Notes under the pieces: model-generated | The model's input: only the letters and a program-made list of their open reading frames with translations | The model's database searches: none | Told to the model about the DNA's origin: nothing | Made by a program: the position numbers and the translations under genes | Part shown: positions 18,457 to 27,764 of the stretch, piece after piece | Layout: each line of letters starts with the position of its first letter | How positions within the stretch are numbered: position 1 is the stretch's first letter | DNA from: Actinomyces naeslundii | GTDB taxonomy: Bacteria > Actinomycetota > Actinomycetes > Actinomycetales > Actinomycetaceae | DNA: 64,000 bases | NCBI RefSeq assembly: GCF_001956585.1 | Contig: NZ_MSRR01000024.1 | Location: 1-64,000 of the forward strand | Direction: 5' to 3'

Positions 18457-18939
18457 TCAGTCCCGCGTGTCGTCAGTGAGGTCGTCAGTCTCCGACAGCA
18501 TACGCCGCCACTGCGCGAGCCTTTCAGCTCCGTGGTCATCACTGAGGTCAACAGCCCTCAGGCGCGTCAGCGAGCTGCTGGCGTGCACCGGGAACCGGTG
18601 GTAGCCGCTCAGTAGGAGTCCCTCGCCCGGAGTGCAAGGCACCGTAGTGACCCCGTCCGGGTAGGCGGGCGTTTCAACGACGAGCCTGGCAACGATGCGA
18701 GCGTCGTCGTCGACATCGAGCTCCGTGCGCCCGATACGCCCACCTAGGGCTTCAACGACGTCATCGAGGAGTCTGGGCCACGACGGCGAACGGTGCGGGC
18801 CGTGAGCATGCAGGACCAGCCCCTCGTGAGGTGTTACCGGAATCGCCAACATCGCCGGTCCTCCGTCCTCCACGAGGACAGCGACCAGGCCGTCATCAGG
18901 ATTGGTGGACCTGACGCCCACCAACTGCATCAATGGCAC
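18457..18939 (-). CDS. Bifunctional nuclease domain protein (DUF151/BFN), Rv1829-like
   Basis: A 160-residue protein beginning MPLMQLVGVRST, with the BFN strand pattern VAVLVEDGGPAMLAIPVTPHEG and the segment DDVVEALGGRIGRTELDV typical of DUF151. In plants and Thermotoga such proteins have nuclease activity or a related fold; in actinobacteria the role is unclear. Cluster position between two MerR genes is conserved in relatives. Confidence 0.82.
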   Translation of the reverse strand: MPLMQLVGVRSTNPDDGLVAVLVEDGGPAMLAIPVTPHEGLVLHAHGPHRSPSWPRLLDDVVEALGGRIGRTELDVDDDARIVARLVVETPAYPDGVTTVPCTPGEGLLLSGYHRFPVHASSSLTRLRAVDLSDDHGAERLAQWRRMLSETDDLTDDTRD

Positions 18940-19070
18940 ACCCCAACCCTAAGGGGCGGCGATGACCCCTGTCCCCGGAACGCGTACACGACGAGGGCTG
19001 ATTTTCGTCGACACCGGCTGTCACACGACCCGACTCCGGGCCGGTTCCAGACCCCTTCACGGATGCGCCG

Positions 19071-19835
19071 TCAGCCCAGCGCGTCGATGGCGCGGCGCAG
19101 CAGGATCGTGTGCAGGTCTGCGACGAGCTCGGCCAGCTCGCGGGCGGTCTCCTCCCCCGCACTGCGAGAGCGGGAGCGGCGTGGAGCCACGGCCTGCTCG
19201 ATCGTGTCCGCCTCCCGCTCGGCGGACGCGCGTACCGCGCGCAGATTGCGCAGGGGCACCCCCTTGCGAGTGATCTCCATGGCCAGGCGCACGGTCCTCA
19301 GGTTCTGCTGGCTGTAGCGCCCCCGGACATCGGGGCTGATGAGTCCGACCGCGACGAGCTCCTCGATCTGCGCCTCACTGGCACCGGAGTGGGCCAGGAG
19401 CGCCTCCAGATCCATAGGACCGTCGTCGACGATCTGGCCGTCACGGGCAACGACCCGGGCGACGGGCTGAGGCGCAGGAGCCTCGGCGTCGGCATCCAGG
19501 CTTGCCAGACGTTCACGAATGACGTGCAACGGGAGGTACTCGTCGCGCTGCACCGCCAGGGCGTAGCGCAGACGCTCCAGGTCCGCCTGCGAGTAGCGAC
19601 GGTAGCCGTTTCCGACCCGGTGGGGACTGATAAGCCCCTCCCCCTCGAGATAGCGGACCTTGGAGATCGACAGGGCCGGGAACTCAACCTTGAGGAGGTC
19701 CACCACCTGCCCGATCTTCATCACCGGCTCTCGGGAGATGCCGCGGGGCCAGCTTCCACCGGCCGGGCGCTCAGAAGCCTCAAGCAAGGAGGAGGGGGTG
19801 TCCCTCTTCTTGCTTCGTACGGTTGCGGCGCTCAC
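19071..19835 (-). CDS. ftsR: MerR-family regulator, FtsR/Rv1828-like
   Basis: A 254-residue regulator. A first helix-turn-helix region (MKIGQVVDLLKVEFP and SKVRYLEGEGLISP, about residues 39-77, then YRRYSQADLERL) and a C-terminal second domain ending RRAIDALG match Rv1828. The Corynebacterium orthologue FtsR activates ftsZ, so a cell-division role is likely but inferred. Its GTG start overlaps the stop of the FHA gene by four bases. About 38 residues precede the conserved start; an internal ATG at MKIGQV would give the usual length. Confidence 0.85.
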   Translation of the reverse strand: MSAATVRSKKRDTPSSLLEASERPAGGSWPRGISREPVMKIGQVVDLLKVEFPALSISKVRYLEGEGLISPHRVGNGYRRYSQADLERLRYALAVQRDEYLPLHVIRERLASLDADAEAPAPQPVARVVARDGQIVDDGPMDLEALLAHSGASEAQIEELVAVGLISPDVRGRYSQQNLRTVRLAMEITRKGVPLRNLRAVRASAEREADTIEQAVAPRRSRSRSAGEETARELAELVADLHTILLRRAIDALG

Positions 19836-20284
19836 CGAGACGCGGCTCCGCCCTGGGGGCCGGGGTGGTAGGTCATCCGGTACTTACCGATCTGGACCTC
19901 ATCACCGGAGCGAAGAGCCATCTGCTCCACACGCGTGCGGTTGACGTAGGTGCCGTTGAGCGAGCCGGAGTCGCGAACTCCGTAGCCGCCGTCAGGCAAG
20001 GAGGAGAAGACCGCGTGCTTCCTGGAGACGGTGACATCGTCGAGGAAGATGTCGGCACGCGGGTGACGCCCCACAGTCGTTTCCTCGGCATCCAGGAGGA
20101 ATCGCGCACCGGTGGTCGGCCCGTGGTGGACCAGAAGGAGCGCGGTTCCTGATGGCAGGGCAGCGATCGCGGCAGCGTCCTGCTGGCTCAGCCCCACCAC
20201 CGGGGAGTCGACCGAGTTGACGACATCGGCAACCCCGAAGGTCTGGGTGGAGGAGGGATCCTGCTCGATCGGACTGCTCGACAT
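19832..20284 (-). CDS. garA: FHA-domain protein, GarA/OdhI-like
   Basis: A 150-residue phosphopeptide-binding protein. The FHA domain (about residues 62-142) has the key GRHPRADIFLDD, SRKHAVF and GSLNGTYVN motifs that bind phosphothreonine. GarA/OdhI inhibits 2-oxoglutarate dehydrogenase and controls glutamate metabolism, and is switched off when Ser/Thr kinases phosphorylate an N-terminal ETTS motif. Here the tail reads SSTQTFGVADVV, which keeps the F-x-A-D part but not the ETTS sequence, so Thr13 or Thr15 is the probable phospho-site. It is the first gene of a coupled unit with the FtsR-like gene. Confidence 0.87.
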   Translation of the reverse strand: MSSSPIEQDPSSTQTFGVADVVNSVDSPVVGLSQQDAAAIAALPSGTALLLVHHGPTTGARFLLDAEETTVGRHPRADIFLDDVTVSRKHAVFSSLPDGGYGVRDSGSLNGTYVNRTRVEQMALRSGDEVQIGKYRMTYHPGPQGGAASR

Positions 20285-20539
20285 TATTCCTGCCCCTCGG
20301 TTCGTTGCGGCGCCCGGTGCGCCGCCTCACGCACCACCATACCGTTCGTTGCACCGGCGTCGAGTCAACACCACGACGTGGCTTGCTGTGAATGGCGGGA
20401 AGCATACCCGCTGTCCGCCCCTAGCCAACTCCTCAAGGTGATCAGGAGCACCGGACGATGGTCTCGAACAGGTAACCGCCTCCACTGATCATGCTCAGGA
20501 TAGGCCCAAGGTCCCGCAGTGCGGCTGGAGCGGGCTCCC

Positions 20540-23263
20540 TCAGTCAGAGGCTGAGGCGACCCGGCGAGCGGCGAGAGCGCGTCGCAGGTCGTCAAGGCCT
20601 TTGAGGACCAGCCGCCGTAGAGCCGGCGGCGCCTCGGGGTGCCCCTCGAGCCAGTCCTCCACTGCCTGAGCATCAGCCTCGTCCCCGCAGACCGGGAACA
20701 GTCCCGTCACTAGCCGGGTGGCGATCTCCTGGCCGCGCCCGGACCACATCCCTTGAAGCTCGTGGATGTAGCGCGCGGTGAACGGCGCGGTGAGCTCACG
20801 GTGAGCGTCGACGGCGAAGCCCGCGATGAGGGCGTCGATGTGGTCGTTGCTCAGGGAGCTCTCGTTCAGGAGCCTTTCGAAGATCTCCGTCTTGAGCTCC
20901 TCGCGGGGAGCCGAGCTGGACGCTCTCAGATAGTGGGTGATGCCTTTGGCCGTCGGGTCCGCCTTTCGCTGTGCAGCGAGCTCGCCAGGACCGACGGCGT
21001 CCAGTCGTGCCAAGGCCGTCAGTGCCCGCCATCGCAGGTCGGCGTCCGGCTCAAGACCGGGCAGGCCGCCGTTGAGAAGCAGGCGGATGCGGTCAGTCAC
21101 CTGGACGCGCGACTGCTGGCTGAGCCGCCCCGCCTGTCCGGCAGCCTCCAACCAGGCGCGTGCGCGCACGAGCTGGGAGTCCGAGCCCGGCGCAGCGGCA
21201 CACAGCCTGCCCCAGCCACCGCGCCCGGGGAGGAGCGCAGAGTCTTCCGGGTCCCTCGTCGGGTCGTCTGCAAGGAGCCTGTCCAGTAGCGCCCGACGTG
21301 TCCTGGGGCCGCTGTACCGGCTGGCTGCTCGCAGTGCCTGGCTCAGTAGCGTGGCCAGGGTGCCCGGCTCGGTGTCGTCGTCGGCGTGCGCCAGGACGGC
21401 CTCCACGAACAGCGGTGAGCCGATGAAGGCGTCCCGCAGAAGGTTGTGCAGCATCGACCATGCCAGGGCCCGGGCCATGGGGTCGCGGACGGACCCGAGC
21501 GAGGTTGCCAGACAGGACAGGGAGTCATCGTCCGGCCGCACGACGGCGTAGGTGAGGTCCTCGTCATTGACCAGGACGACGTCGGGTGCGGGCATCCCCA
21601 CCGCCTCCGGGACCTCGACCTGCTCGGCCTCCATGGTCACTGGCAGACGGTGGGTGCGCACCAGCGCGCCGTCCTCGTCCAAGGAGTACAGGCCGACGAC
21701 GAGCGTGTGCGGACGCAGCACCGACTCCCCGGTGGTCGGGTCGGTGCCCTCCTGGCGAAGAGTCAGCGAGACGATCCGTCCACCGTCCACAACCACCTCG
21801 TTGGTGAGGATGGAGGGACCCGCGGTGTGCAGCCAGGCCCGGGCCCAGTCCTGCATGTCCCGGCCTGATACCTGCGAGAGCACGTCAAGGAAGTCGTCCA
21901 AAGCAGCGTTGCCGTAGGCGCTGCGCTCGAAGAGACGCCCGGCTGCCTCCAGGAAGGCGTCCTGGCCCACGTAGGCGACCAGCTGCTTGAGGACGGAGGC
22001 GCCCTTGGCGTAGGTGATGCCGTCGAAGGCCTGACGAGCGGCCTCGACGTCGTCGACCTGCGCGACGATGGGGTGGGTGGTGGCCGGCCGGGAGTCCTCC
22101 AGGTACGCCCAGGCCTTACGGGTGGAGGCGAAGCTCACCCATGCCTCGGTGAAGCCGGCGGCCTCGCTCGCGGCCCAGGTCCCCTGGTGGTCGGCGAAGG
22201 ACTCCTTGAGCCAGGTGTCCTCCCACCAGGCGGGGGTGACGAGGTCACCGAACCACATGTGGCACATCTCGTGGAGGATCGTGTTGGCGCGCCCAGACCT
22301 CTGGGCTCGGGTGACCGGCCCGCGGAAGAGGTAGAGGTCCTCGTTGAAGGTGACGCAGCCGGGGTTCTCCATGGCACCGAGGTTGTACTCGGGGACCAGC
22401 ACGCTGTCGTAGGAGTCCCAGGGGAAGCCGTAGCTGTAGAACTGGTCGTAGAGGTCCAGGCCTGCGCGGGTGAGGTCGAGGAGCTCGGAGGCGTCCAGAT
22501 GGTCGGCCAGGCTGGCGCGGCAGGACCAGGACAGGGGAATCGTCAGGCCCTGGCGGCTCGGGGAGCTCCACTGGCCGGTCACCCGGTGCCAGGGGCCGGC
22601 CGCCAGCGCGGTGAGGTAGCTGGGCAGAGGCTTGGATGAGGCGAAGGACGTCACCTCGACGTCGCCACCGACCTCACCGCTGTCGGTGTCGGCCGAGTCA
22701 GCCGGCACATGGGCGCCCGAGCCGCCCGCCACCGGGCGCGTGTTGGACATGACCGTCCAGCCGCGCGGATGCGTGACCTCCAGGGAGAACCGGGTCTTGA
22801 GGTCCGGCTGCTCCATGACCGGCCAGGCCCGGCGCGCGTCTGAGGGCTCGAAGTGGGTGTAGAGATAGGTGGCGCCGTCAACCGGGTCATGGAAGCGGTG
22901 CAGTCCCTGACCCGAGTTGGAGTACAGGCCGCGCGCCCCGATCTCCACCGTGTGCTCGCCCGGATCCAGCACGGGCAGGATGATACGGGCGCCGTCCCAG
23001 CTCACTGCGACCGGTTGCCCGTCGATGCTGAGCGAGTCGACTCCCTGACCTACGAAGTCCACCCACAGTCCTTCGGCCGGCCACCTGATGCGCAGACGCA
23101 TCCAGCAGTGGACCGTGAAGGCGACCTCACTGGGGTCGATGGCAGTGGAGACGTCGATTGCCACGTGGCTGGAGGCCACCTGGCACACCGAGGCCCGCCA
23201 AGCCGCTTCCTCGTGACGCAGGTTCGTGAGGCTGTCCGAGCGAGCCGGAGCGGTCGTCGTCAT
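20540..23263 (-). CDS. pepN: Aminopeptidase N, M1 family
   Basis: A 907-residue zinc metallopeptidase that removes N-terminal residues from peptides. The substrate motif YNLGAMENPG and zinc site HEMCHMWFGDL with the distal Glu of WLKESFAD are intact; the C-terminal third is the helical ERAP1-like domain. No signal peptide is present, so it is cytoplasmic. The ATG at 23263 has no clear Shine-Dalgarno. It follows gnd on the same strand after 48 bp. Confidence 0.95.
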   Translation of the reverse strand: MTTTAPARSDSLTNLRHEEAAWRASVCQVASSHVAIDVSTAIDPSEVAFTVHCWMRLRIRWPAEGLWVDFVGQGVDSLSIDGQPVAVSWDGARIILPVLDPGEHTVEIGARGLYSNSGQGLHRFHDPVDGATYLYTHFEPSDARRAWPVMEQPDLKTRFSLEVTHPRGWTVMSNTRPVAGGSGAHVPADSADTDSGEVGGDVEVTSFASSKPLPSYLTALAAGPWHRVTGQWSSPSRQGLTIPLSWSCRASLADHLDASELLDLTRAGLDLYDQFYSYGFPWDSYDSVLVPEYNLGAMENPGCVTFNEDLYLFRGPVTRAQRSGRANTILHEMCHMWFGDLVTPAWWEDTWLKESFADHQGTWAASEAAGFTEAWVSFASTRKAWAYLEDSRPATTHPIVAQVDDVEAARQAFDGITYAKGASVLKQLVAYVGQDAFLEAAGRLFERSAYGNAALDDFLDVLSQVSGRDMQDWARAWLHTAGPSILTNEVVVDGGRIVSLTLRQEGTDPTTGESVLRPHTLVVGLYSLDEDGALVRTHRLPVTMEAEQVEVPEAVGMPAPDVVLVNDEDLTYAVVRPDDDSLSCLATSLGSVRDPMARALAWSMLHNLLRDAFIGSPLFVEAVLAHADDDTEPGTLATLLSQALRAASRYSGPRTRRALLDRLLADDPTRDPEDSALLPGRGGWGRLCAAAPGSDSQLVRARAWLEAAGQAGRLSQQSRVQVTDRIRLLLNGGLPGLEPDADLRWRALTALARLDAVGPGELAAQRKADPTAKGITHYLRASSSAPREELKTEIFERLLNESSLSNDHIDALIAGFAVDAHRELTAPFTARYIHELQGMWSGRGQEIATRLVTGLFPVCGDEADAQAVEDWLEGHPEAPPALRRLVLKGLDDLRRALAARRVASASD

Positions 23264-23311
23264 GTGCGGGAGTCTCGCGGAAGGTGGGGAGGATGGAGGC
23301 TGAGGCGGGGC

Positions 23312-24787
23312 TCAGCTCCACTTCTCCTCGGTGCGCTCGGACGTGGCCCACAGCGTGTGGTAGACCCCCTCGACGTCGTCCGTGCGGTGGTAGGTGTGCG
23401 AGCCGAAGAAGTCGCGCTGTCCCTGAATAAGGGCGGCCGGCAGTCGCGGTGAGCGCAGCTGGTCGACGTAGGCCAGGGAGGAGGCGAAGGCCGGGGCCGG
23501 GACACCGGCGGTTGCGGACGTGGCCACGACCTGGCGCCAGGCGGGCAGCACCGTGGCCAGGGAGGAGGCGAAGACCGGCGCCGTCAGCAGGCTGGCGAGG
23601 CTGGGGTTCTCGTCGTAGGCGCGGGTGATGTCGTCCAGGAAGCGGGCCCGGATGATGCAGCCTCCCCGCCAGATACGCGCCATGGCCCCCAGGTCGATAT
23701 TCCAGTCGAGTTGGGCCGAGGCGGTGGCGATCTCATCGAAGCCCTGGGCGTAGGCGGCGATCTTGGAGCCGTAGAGAGCCTGCCTGACGGCGTCCACGAA
23801 GGCGCGCCGCTCCTCGGGGTTGGCCAGGGTCGGAGTCGAGGTTCCCGGGGCGATATCTGCTGCCTGGACGGCGGCTCGCGCCGCGCCGGCGGAGGAGACG
23901 GCGCGGGCGAAGGTGGCCTCGGCGATGGCGGGCACGGCGACCCCCAGCTCAAGAGCCGTCTGGGTGGTCCACACCCCGGTGCCCTTCTGGCCGGCGGCAT
24001 CCACGACGACGTCGACGAACGGTTCCCCAGTGGTGGCATCGGTGTGGGAGAGGACCTCGGTGGTGATGTCGATGAGGTATGAGTCGAGCTCGGAGTCCTT
24101 CCAGGAGCGGAAGACCTCAGCAATCTCGGGGACGGTGAAGCCACCGACGTGGCGCAGCAGGTCGTAGGCCTCGGCGATGAGCTGCATATCGGCGTACTCG
24201 ATACCGTTATGGACCATCTTGACGAAGTGGCCGGCGCCGTCAGGGCCCACGTGGGTGCAGCAGGGCACGCCGTCGACGTGCGCCGAGATGGACTCCAGCA
24301 TCGGCCCCAGGCGCTTGTAGGACTCAGCGGTACCGCCGGGCATGATCGAAGGGCCGTTGAGTGCGCCCTCCTCCCCGCCGGAGACGCCCATGCCCACGAA
24401 GTGCAGGCCGCGCTCGCGCAGGGAGACCTCACGACGCCGGGTGTCGGTGTACAGAGTGTTGCCGGCGTCGACGATGATGTCACCGGGCTCCATGAGCGCG
24501 GCGAGCTCCTCAATGACCTCCTCGGTAGCTGCTCCGGCCTGGACCATGATGATGGCCACGCGGGGGGTGCGCAGAGAGGCCACGAAATCCTTCAGGTCGG
24601 CCGCGGGCACGAAGTCGCCCTCGGAGCCGTGCCGTTCGATGAGCCTCTCGGTGCGGGCCAGCGTGCGGTTGAAGACGGCGACCGCGTGACCGTGGCGAGC
24701 CAGGTTGCGTGCCAGGTTCGCTCCCATCACCCCCAGCCCGAAGACACCGAGGTCGGCTGTGGCTGGTGCCGGGGTGAAGCTGCTCAT
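23312..24787 (-). CDS. gnd: 6-phosphogluconate dehydrogenase, decarboxylating
   Basis: Oxidises 6-phosphogluconate to ribulose-5-P and CO2, the last oxidative step of the pentose-phosphate pathway. A 491-residue protein with Rossmann motif GLGVMGANLARNLARHG near residue 15, substrate motif SGGEEGALNGPSIMPGG near 130, and the catalytic region KMVHNGIEYADMQL near 185. The ATG at 24787 is chosen because GGAAAGGA lies five bases upstream; the frame runs on to 24922 but lacks family similarity. It is divergent from zwf, so the oxidative branch is split over a shared 428-bp control region. Confidence 0.95.
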   Translation of the reverse strand: MSSFTPAPATADLGVFGLGVMGANLARNLARHGHAVAVFNRTLARTERLIERHGSEGDFVPAADLKDFVASLRTPRVAIIMVQAGAATEEVIEELAALMEPGDIIVDAGNTLYTDTRRREVSLRERGLHFVGMGVSGGEEGALNGPSIMPGGTAESYKRLGPMLESISAHVDGVPCCTHVGPDGAGHFVKMVHNGIEYADMQLIAEAYDLLRHVGGFTVPEIAEVFRSWKDSELDSYLIDITTEVLSHTDATTGEPFVDVVVDAAGQKGTGVWTTQTALELGVAVPAIAEATFARAVSSAGAARAAVQAADIAPGTSTPTLANPEERRAFVDAVRQALYGSKIAAYAQGFDEIATASAQLDWNIDLGAMARIWRGGCIIRARFLDDITRAYDENPSLASLLTAPVFASSLATVLPAWRQVVATSATAGVPAPAFASSLAYVDQLRSPRLPAALIQGQRDFFGSHTYHRTDDVEGVYHTLWATSERTEEKWS

Positions 24788-25215
24788 GGAGGTCCTTTCC
24801 TGCGTGACAGGCCTGTGACAGCCCTGCGGTTCCAAGACGTGGTACCGGACGATGCTCGTTGCGATCCGCGAGGCGAGGACGACGCGTCGGCAATCCTGGT
24901 CCAGACGCCGACGGACACCCACCGGTACCGGTCAACGCCGTTGACCCTACCGCCTCCGGCCCTCGCGCACGAGGATCGTCCGTGGTTCAGTCATGCCCCG
25001 GAAGGAGTGTGACGGCTCACGGTGAGCCCGCCCTTGCCAGGTGAGACCCCCACGGGCGCGTTACAGTGGCATTCGGCTCGCACGGCCCTTCGATCTCCTG
25101 CTGCAGCCCTGACCGAAGCTTCCGGACCACAGTGCCTAGGCAGTCTGCCGACAGCTCGCCGCCGGTCTGTTGCCGTTGCCTGCCCCATGCTTCGTCGATT
25201 CTCAGAAAGGCTGAC
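24788..25215. other. 428-bp divergent control region of gnd and zwf
   Basis: No gene is evident. It holds a perfect 7-1-7 inverted repeat at 25014-25028 and presumably promoters for both directions. TACAGT at 25062-25067 could be a zwf -10 but lacks a -35 at proper distance. Confidence 0.55.
25014..25028. promoter_or_regulatory. Inverted repeat, candidate operator of gnd/zwf
   Basis: GGCTCAC-G-GTGAGCC is a perfect inverted repeat between the divergent oxidative pentose-phosphate genes. It may bind a dimeric regulator or form a small hairpin in a zwf leader. Confidence 0.4.
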
Positions 25216-26799
25216 GTGTCCAGCTCCGACTCTGCGACTCCGCTACCGCTGTCGCGGCCCGCGCGAGCAGCCAACCCGCTTCTCGACGCCCGCGACCTTC
25301 GCTTACCGCGTATCGCCGACCCCTGTGTGCTGGTGATGTTCGGCATCACCGGTGATCTCGCGCGCCACAAGCTCCTGCCCGCCATCTACGACCTGGCGAA
25401 CCGCGGCCTGCTCTCCCCCAGCTTCTCGCTGGTGGGCGTCGGCCGGCGTTCCTGGTCCGACGACGACCTGCGCGAGTACGTGGAGAAGGCCGTTCGTGCA
25501 GGGGCTCGCACCCCGTGGCGCCCCGCGATCTGGGAGCAGCTGGCCGCCGGAATGCGCTTCGTGGAGTTCAGCTCCTTCGAGGACGACGACGCCTACGTCC
25601 AGCTCACCCGCGTCGTGGACGACCTGGACGCCACCCGAGGCACCCGCGGGAACCGCGCCTTCTACCTGTCGATTCCCCCGGGATGGTTCCCGGCCGTGAC
25701 TGAGCGTATCGCCCGCTCCGGACTGGTGGAGGAGTCGGCCGACGCCTGGCGTCGCGTGGTCATTGAGAAGCCCTTCGGGCACAACCGCGCCAGCGCCCGT
25801 GAGCTCGACGCCCTCGTGGGACGGATCGTGCGTCCCGACGACGTCTTCCGGGTGGACCACTACCTGGGCAAGGAAACGGTGCAGAACATCCTGGCGCTGC
25901 GCTTCGCCAACACGATGTTCGAGCCTCTGTGGAACCAGCGCTACGTCGACCACGTCCAGATCACGATGGCCGAGGACATCGGCATCGGCACCAGGGCCGG
26001 TTACTACGACACCATCGGCTCAGCACGTGACGTCATCCAGAACCACCTGCTCCAGCTCCTGGCACTGACGGCCATGGAGGAGCCCACCAACATGGACGCG
26101 GCCGCCGTGCGTCTGGAGAAGGAGAAGGTTCTCAACTGCGTGCGCCTGGAGCGCGACGGAGTTCTGGACCTGGATCTCACCACGGCCCGAGGACGCTACG
26201 AGGCCGGCTTCCAGGGTGGGCTGCCCGTGAGGGGCTACCTGGAGGAGGACGGTGTCGCCGCCGACTCCCGGACCGAGACCTTCGCTGCCGTGCGCCTGGA
26301 GATCGCCAACCGCCGCTGGGCGGGGGTGCCGTTCTACCTGCGCGCCGGCAAGCGTCTCACCCGCCGGGTGACAGAGGTGGCAGTCGTCTTCAAGCAGCCC
26401 CCGTTCCTGCCCTTCGAGGCGGCAGCCACCACAGCCGTGGGGGCCAACACGATCGTGCTGCGGATCCAGCCCGATGAGGGCATCACGCTGCGACTGGCCT
26501 CCAAGGTTCCGGGCACCCAGATGGAGCTGCGCGACGTCTCCATGGAGTTCGGCTACGGAGCCACCTTCAACGAGGAGTCACCGGAGGCCTACGAGCGCCT
26601 CATCCTCGATGCGCTCCTGGGCGACGCCCCGCTCTTCCCCCACCAGCGCGAGGTCGACCTGTCCTGGCGCATCCTGGATCCTGTCATCGAGCACTGGGCC
26701 GCACAGGGAGCCCCCGATGGCTATCGCCCCGGTTCCTGGGGCCCGGCCAGTGCCCACGAACTCCTTGCCCGCGACGGCCGCACCTGGAGGCGCTCATGA
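25216..26799 (+). CDS. zwf: Glucose-6-phosphate dehydrogenase
   Basis: Oxidises glucose-6-P to 6-phosphogluconolactone with NADP+. A 527-residue protein with nucleotide motif VMFGITGDLARHKLLPAI near residue 40 and the catalytic motif RVDHYLGKETVQN near 215. The GTG at 25216 is chosen because AAAGG lies five bases upstream and because the 50 residues ahead of it are not conserved. Its stop overlaps opcA by four bases. Confidence 0.95.
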   Translation: MSSSDSATPLPLSRPARAANPLLDARDLRLPRIADPCVLVMFGITGDLARHKLLPAIYDLANRGLLSPSFSLVGVGRRSWSDDDLREYVEKAVRAGARTPWRPAIWEQLAAGMRFVEFSSFEDDDAYVQLTRVVDDLDATRGTRGNRAFYLSIPPGWFPAVTERIARSGLVEESADAWRRVVIEKPFGHNRASARELDALVGRIVRPDDVFRVDHYLGKETVQNILALRFANTMFEPLWNQRYVDHVQITMAEDIGIGTRAGYYDTIGSARDVIQNHLLQLLALTAMEEPTNMDAAAVRLEKEKVLNCVRLERDGVLDLDLTTARGRYEAGFQGGLPVRGYLEEDGVAADSRTETFAAVRLEIANRRWAGVPFYLRAGKRLTRRVTEVAVVFKQPPFLPFEAAATTAVGANTIVLRIQPDEGITLRLASKVPGTQMELRDVSMEFGYGATFNEESPEAYERLILDALLGDAPLFPHQREVDLSWRILDPVIEHWAAQGAPDGYRPGSWGPASAHELLARDGRTWRRS

Positions 26800-27764
26800 T
26801 CACCACGCTGACCGCAACGACCACCTCCCGGATCGTCTCCCGACTTGTGGAGCACGAGGGCACTTCTGGGTCCTCCCGAGTGCTGACGCTCGTCATCTCC
26901 ACCGACGAGGCGGGACTGGAGGAGGCGCTGTGCGCTGCGCACGGAGCCAGCCGGGACCACCCGTGCCGGGTCATCGCCGTTGTCAAGCCGCCTGAGGAGG
27001 ACGCCGATCGGGTGAGGCCGCGCAGCCGCGACGGGCACGTCTCCGCTCAGGCCGGCGGGCACCTGGATGCCGAGATCCGTGTGGGCCATGACGCCGGAGC
27101 CGGCGAGACACTGGTCCTGCGCCCCTGGGACGAGGCGGCTCTGCACACCGACACGCTGGTGGTGCCCTTCCTCCTGCCTGACGCCCCGGTGGTCGTGTGG
27201 TGGCCGACGACCGTTCCCGAGGTCCCCTCTCAGGATCCGTTGGGTCGCCTGGGCTCCACGCGGATCACCAACACTCCCGCACAGGACTTCCCCGCCAGGG
27301 CGCTGCGTCAGCTGGCCCCGGTGAGCGTGCGCGGCGACATCGATCTGGCCTGGACCAGGATCACCCTGTGGCGTGCCATGGTGGCCTCCACGCTGGACCC
27401 GATTCTTCGCTCGGGCAGGCTGCACGAGGTGGTCGTTGCCGGTGAGCCCAGAAACTCCTCGCTCTCCCTCATGATCGCCTGGCTGCGGCTCCGCCTGGAC
27501 GTCCCTGTGAGACGTGTCGATGAGGAGGGATTCAAGGGCATCTCGTCCATCACGGCCAGGACCGACGACGGCGACGTCGTCATCGCCCGCCACGATCTGG
27601 AGCGGGTGACAATCACCCGTCCTGGCTCACCCGAGCCGCAGGTGGTGACGATGGCCCGCCGAGAGCCGGTGAGCACCCTCAACGAGGAGCTGCGTCGGCT
27701 CACCCCTGATCTCGTTTACCAGGAGGTCCTGGCCACCTTGCTCGAGGAGCCCGCTCATGACTGA
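26796..27764 (+). CDS. opcA: Glucose-6-phosphate dehydrogenase assembly protein OpcA
   Basis: A 322-residue partner needed for full G6PDH activity in actinobacteria and cyanobacteria. Recognised from the central segment PDAPVVVWWPTTVP, the DIDLAWTRITLWRAM motif and position directly behind zwf with an ATGA overlap. Coupling implies one-to-one synthesis with Zwf. Confidence 0.92.
   Translation: MITTLTATTTSRIVSRLVEHEGTSGSSRVLTLVISTDEAGLEEALCAAHGASRDHPCRVIAVVKPPEEDADRVRPRSRDGHVSAQAGGHLDAEIRVGHDAGAGETLVLRPWDEAALHTDTLVVPFLLPDAPVVVWWPTTVPEVPSQDPLGRLGSTRITNTPAQDFPARALRQLAPVSVRGDIDLAWTRITLWRAMVASTLDPILRSGRLHEVVVAGEPRNSSLSLMIAWLRLRLDVPVRRVDEEGFKGISSITARTDDGDVVIARHDLERVTITRPGSPEPQVVTMARREPVSTLNEELRRLTPDLVYQEVLATLLEEPAHD

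Noticed and set aside
24788-25215. Upstream extensions of gnd (to 24922) and zwf (to 25066)
   Set aside because: The added residues are not family-like and both internal starts have good Shine-Dalgarno sequences.
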